Origin: Streptomyces megasporus
Lineage (GTDB): Bacteria > Actinomycetota > Actinomycetes > Streptomycetales > Streptomycetaceae
Assembly (NCBI RefSeq): GCF_000718985.1
Contig: NZ_JODL01000015.1
Coordinates: forward strand, 62,001-126,000
Reading direction: 5' to 3'
DNA length: 64,000 nt
Part shown: piece by piece, positions 62,308-64,000 of the stretch
How positions within the stretch are numbered: the first letter of the stretch is position 1
Layout of the letters: every line of letters starts with the position of its first letter
The notes under the pieces: model-generated
Seen by the model: the letters and a program-made list of their open reading frames with translations, nothing else
The model's database searches: none
Told to the model about the DNA's origin: nothing
Program-made: the position numbers and the translations under genes

Positions 62308-62464
62308 CAGCAAGCTGATTCGAGTCGATATCGACTACGGCGCGCGTAGGCGTTGCCGCGAGTGTGGCCGACTCCGCAGCGTGCGCATGTTCGCAATTGA
62401 TCTAGGGCATCCTGATTACCGCAACCCCCGCTGTGACGACTGTGAGAGTTCCGATGAATGGTGA
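62297..62464 (+). CDS. 55-residue Cys-rich protein
   Basis: A 55-residue protein with CRECG and CDDC, a four-Cys zinc-ribbon-like arrangement. It overlaps the previous gene by 11 bp and the next by 11 bp. Confidence 0.68.
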   Translation: MRDDSKLIRVDIDYGARRRCRECGRLRSVRMFAIDLGHPDYRNPRCDDCESSDEW

Positions 62465-62726
62465 ACAGCGTAAGTGCATACGGCCCGGTTGCGGTCGGCT
62501 AGGTGATTCTCGGAGCAGCGGGAAAGGTCGGCGTTTGTATTGCAGCTCGCGCTGCCGAAAATGGCATCGGTCGTTCACAGCGTTTACCGAGGGTGGCGTA
62601 GCTATGGGCAGGGACGCGAACACTGACGCTGTGCTGTTCGCGGGAATCCGTGCTCTTGGTCTTTTCGATCCTCGGACCGGCCCTGTGCTGTGCGAATTGT
62701 TCGAGGCTTACGGGCGGCGAGGATGA
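62454..62726 (+). CDS. 90-residue zinc-finger-like protein
   Basis: A 90-residue protein. CIRPGCGRLG and YCSSRCRKWHR form a four-Cys cluster related to the 43-residue protein at 56787. The second half (DAVLFAGIRALGLFDPRTGPV) is helical. ATG 62454 inside the previous gene has GAGAG upstream. Confidence 0.68.
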   Translation: MNGEQRKCIRPGCGRLGDSRSSGKGRRLYCSSRCRKWHRSFTAFTEGGVAMGRDANTDAVLFAGIRALGLFDPRTGPVLCELFEAYGRRG

Positions 62727-62923
62727 GCGCCGAACCGCAGCGAGTTGTGTGGACGCCAAACGGCTGGATTCCCTCGGATGCGCCGGCCCCGGCCGGGATG
62801 GTTGCTTACCGGTTTCCTCGCTCGCTGCCGGTTGTCCAGCCTGCCGAGGTTTCGGCCGAGGAGTTCCCGCGTAGGCCGAGAGTGCGTCAGGGACACCCGA
62901 GGAATTACGGCCGTAGGCGATAG
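62723..62923 (+). CDS. 66-residue hypothetical protein
   Basis: A 66-residue Pro/Arg-rich protein coupled by an ATGA overlap to the previous gene. No motif recognised. Its stop is 2 bp before a 22-bp palindrome. Confidence 0.6.
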   Translation: MSAEPQRVVWTPNGWIPSDAPAPAGMVAYRFPRSLPVVQPAEVSAEEFPRRPRVRQGHPRNYGRRR

Positions 62924-62925
62924 GG

Positions 62926-62947
62926 CACCTAGGAACGTTCCTAGGTG
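62926..62947. repeat. 22-bp palindrome, copy 3 (perfect)
   Basis: Identical to copy 1 (half CACCTAGGAAC). It starts 2 bp after a stop codon and ends 17 bp before the HNH gene start. Confidence 0.95.
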
Positions 62948-62964
62948 CGAGGAGAGGAACACAC

Positions 62965-63657
62965 GTGATCATCACCAGAGAGCACGCGCCGGAATGGGCG
63001 CGATTCACAGCGCGCAAGCCTCACCCGCTGGCCGACCGTAAGGCGCGAGGACGCTATAACCGGGCGCTGCGGAGCAGGGGCGTACCGGCGAAAAGCTGTT
63101 CTCACTGTTATGCCGTCAAGGCTCTGTCGCAGTTCAATAAGAACAGCGGAAAACCAGACGGGCGAGAATCCCGATGTCGCGAGTGTCACCGCGCCGCTAA
63201 TGCACAGTGGTACGCCGAGAACACCGAACGTCAGCGTGCATATGCCGCCTGGTATCACAAGGAGTACGCCGAGAAGCGCCGCGCTTACGTCGCCCGGTGG
63301 TACGCCGAGCACACCGAGGAGAGGCGCGCGTATATGGTCCGGTACCGCGCCGAGAATCCCGATAAGGAACGCGCCAAAGAACGCCGCCGCCGGGCACGTC
63401 TGCACGGCGCTGATAACGACGGTTGGACAGACTCCGATATCGCACGCCGCGCCGAGGAGTGCGACGCTTACGGCTGTTTCTGGTGCGGCAGCGATCCGGG
63501 CGAGGATTGGCACCGGGACCACATAGTTCCGCTGTCTCGTGGTGGCAGTAACCGGCTAGAGAACATCGCTATTTCCTGTCAGCCGTGCAATAGCTCGAAA
63601 TGGGCAAAGATCCCTTACGAGGAGTGGACACCCCCGTTGGCCGAGGAACCCGCGTAA
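62965..63657 (+). CDS. HNH endonuclease with N-terminal zinc ribbon
   Basis: A 230-residue protein. The N-terminal part has CSHCYAVKALSQFNKN and CRECHRAANAQWY, a zinc ribbon often found with phage HNH proteins. A repeated Arg/Tyr-rich helix region follows (YAENTERQRAYAAWYHKEYAEKRRAYVARWY; given in part: RAYAAWYHKEYAEKRRAYV). The HNH core is CFWCGSDPGED, WHRDHIVPLSRGG and NIAISCQPCNSSK. It may be a homing-type or packaging-linked nuclease. GTG start after GAGAGGAAC. Confidence 0.9.
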   Translation: MIITREHAPEWARFTARKPHPLADRKARGRYNRALRSRGVPAKSCSHCYAVKALSQFNKNSGKPDGRESRCRECHRAANAQWYAENTERQRAYAAWYHKEYAEKRRAYVARWYAEHTEERRAYMVRYRAENPDKERAKERRRRARLHGADNDGWTDSDIARRAEECDAYGCFWCGSDPGEDWHRDHIVPLSRGGSNRLENIAISCQPCNSSKWAKIPYEEWTPPLAEEPA

Positions 63658-63658
63658 G

Positions 63659-63680
63659 CACCTAGGAACGCTCCTCGGTA
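63659..63680. repeat. 22-bp palindrome, copy 4 (degenerate)
   Basis: Left half CACCTAGGAAC is intact; the right half differs at three positions (GCTCCTCGGTA). It begins 2 bp after the HNH stop. Confidence 0.85.
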
Positions 63681-63700
63681 ATATCGCACAAACATTCGAT

Positions 63701-63749
63701 AACCCCCGATAGTCACTCTCACAGCGAGGGCGACTGTCGGGGGTTATTT
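63701..63749 (+). terminator. Terminator after the HNH gene
   Basis: 14-bp stem AACCCCCGATAGTC (63701-63714) and GACTGTCGGGGGTT (63732-63745), one mismatch, followed by ATTTG. Confidence 0.82.
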
Positions 63750-63787
63750 GCGTTTTTGACGCTGCGTCAGATTCCAGCGCATAAGGA

Positions 63788-63820
63788 AACCCCCGGCGGC
63801 CGGCTGCACCACCGAGGGTT
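63788..63820 (-). terminator. Terminator of the rightmost minus-strand gene
   Basis: 9-bp stem AACCCCCGG/CCGAGGGTT (one G-U pair on the minus strand), followed on that strand by TCCTTAT. Confidence 0.65.
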
Positions 63821-63832
63821 CCTCTCGCGGTT

Positions 63833-64000
63833 CTATCGCTGTTGTTTGCGCGCTGCTCTCATGTTGGCTTCACGAATCGCTGCCATTCCATGACAACGGC
63901 ACGTGCAGATCAGGTACACCAACCCCTCTACCGGCCGTGCCGGCGGCTTCCCCTCGGAGCACTCGTCGCAGTAACGGAACCGGCATTCGGCGCTGACGTA
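63833..64000 (-). CDS. Cys-rich protein, 5' end outside the window
   Basis: The last 55 codons of a minus-strand frame: ECRFRYCDECSEGK and LIYLICTCRCHG-like VYLICTCRCHGMAA, then a basic tail ending RKQQR. At least six Cys suggest zinc binding. It is the only minus-strand gene seen in the element and faces the HNH transcription unit across paired terminators. Confidence 0.65.
   Translation of the reverse strand, partial: YVSAECRFRYCDECSEGKPPARPVEGLVYLICTCRCHGMAAIREANMRAARKQQR

Larger units (their letters stand above)
54463..64000. mobile_element. Integrated element with phiC31-type serine integrase (partial)
   Basis: At least 9.5 kb, running off the window. Evidence for a foreign origin: integrase at the junction, interruption of a conserved chromosomal operon, AT-richer third codon positions, frequent CTA/CTAG, many short overlapping genes, and phage-type genes (P4/D5 primase-helicase, small terminase-like, HNH endonuclease). 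All genes but the last point the same way. No structural, large-terminase, lysis or conjugation gene is visible. It may be a phage satellite, a small prophage, or another integrative element. Confidence 0.85.

Overview
The window is high-GC actinobacterial chromosome, almost certainly Streptomyces. The pointers are frequent GTG and TTG starts, a BldG orthologue next to its anti-sigma factor, a thymidylate kinase fused to a membrane domain, the helicase/Tad-secretion neighbourhood, and the acs-marP-nth-crp neighbourhood shared with mycobacteria. Function names come from protein motifs I can read. Comparisons with S. coelicolor or M. tuberculosis are from memory and were not searched.

Layout. 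1-10 kb is accessory chromosome: a GAF/PP2C phosphatase, a MarR-controlled FUSC exporter with its operator, a methyltransferase, a lytic polysaccharide monooxygenase under a CebR-type box, and an archease/DUF2267/RtcB RNA-repair cluster. A zinc-ribbon gene and tRNA-Thr(CGT) follow. 11-28.5 kb is core: secreted peptidase, holB, tmk fusion, topA, TM2 membrane proteins, a methyltransferase, the proton-pumping pyrophosphatase hppA, and anti-sigma factor plus bldG. 28.8-36.2 kb holds a MrfA-like helicase and a compact Tad/Flp pilus operon ending in ssd, followed by a 6C-type small RNA and a HAD hydrolase. 37.5-54.5 kb continues with a Fic-like protein, a CooC-like ATPase, a deacetylase-like lipoprotein, a SulP-carbonic anhydrase fusion, acetyl-CoA synthetase, a holin-like and epoxide-hydrolase pair, a MarP-like protease, a NUDIX protein, nth, crp, and an MBL/NUDIX/RidA/DUF4177 operon.

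From about 54.46 kb to the end lies an integrated mobile element inserted at the 5' end of the DUF4177 gene. It begins with a phiC31-family serine integrase and has visibly different codon use (many CTA codons, many CTAG). It carries a P4/D5-type primase-helicase, a small-terminase-like protein, an HNH endonuclease, several tiny Cys-rich proteins, and intrinsic terminators upstream of several genes. A 22-bp palindrome occurs four times between its genes. No capsid, portal, large terminase or conjugation gene is visible in the 9.5 kb available, so it could be a phage satellite, a small prophage whose late genes lie outside the window, or another integrative element. This element, its palindromes and the repeat-rich region after the primase are the least explained part of the window.
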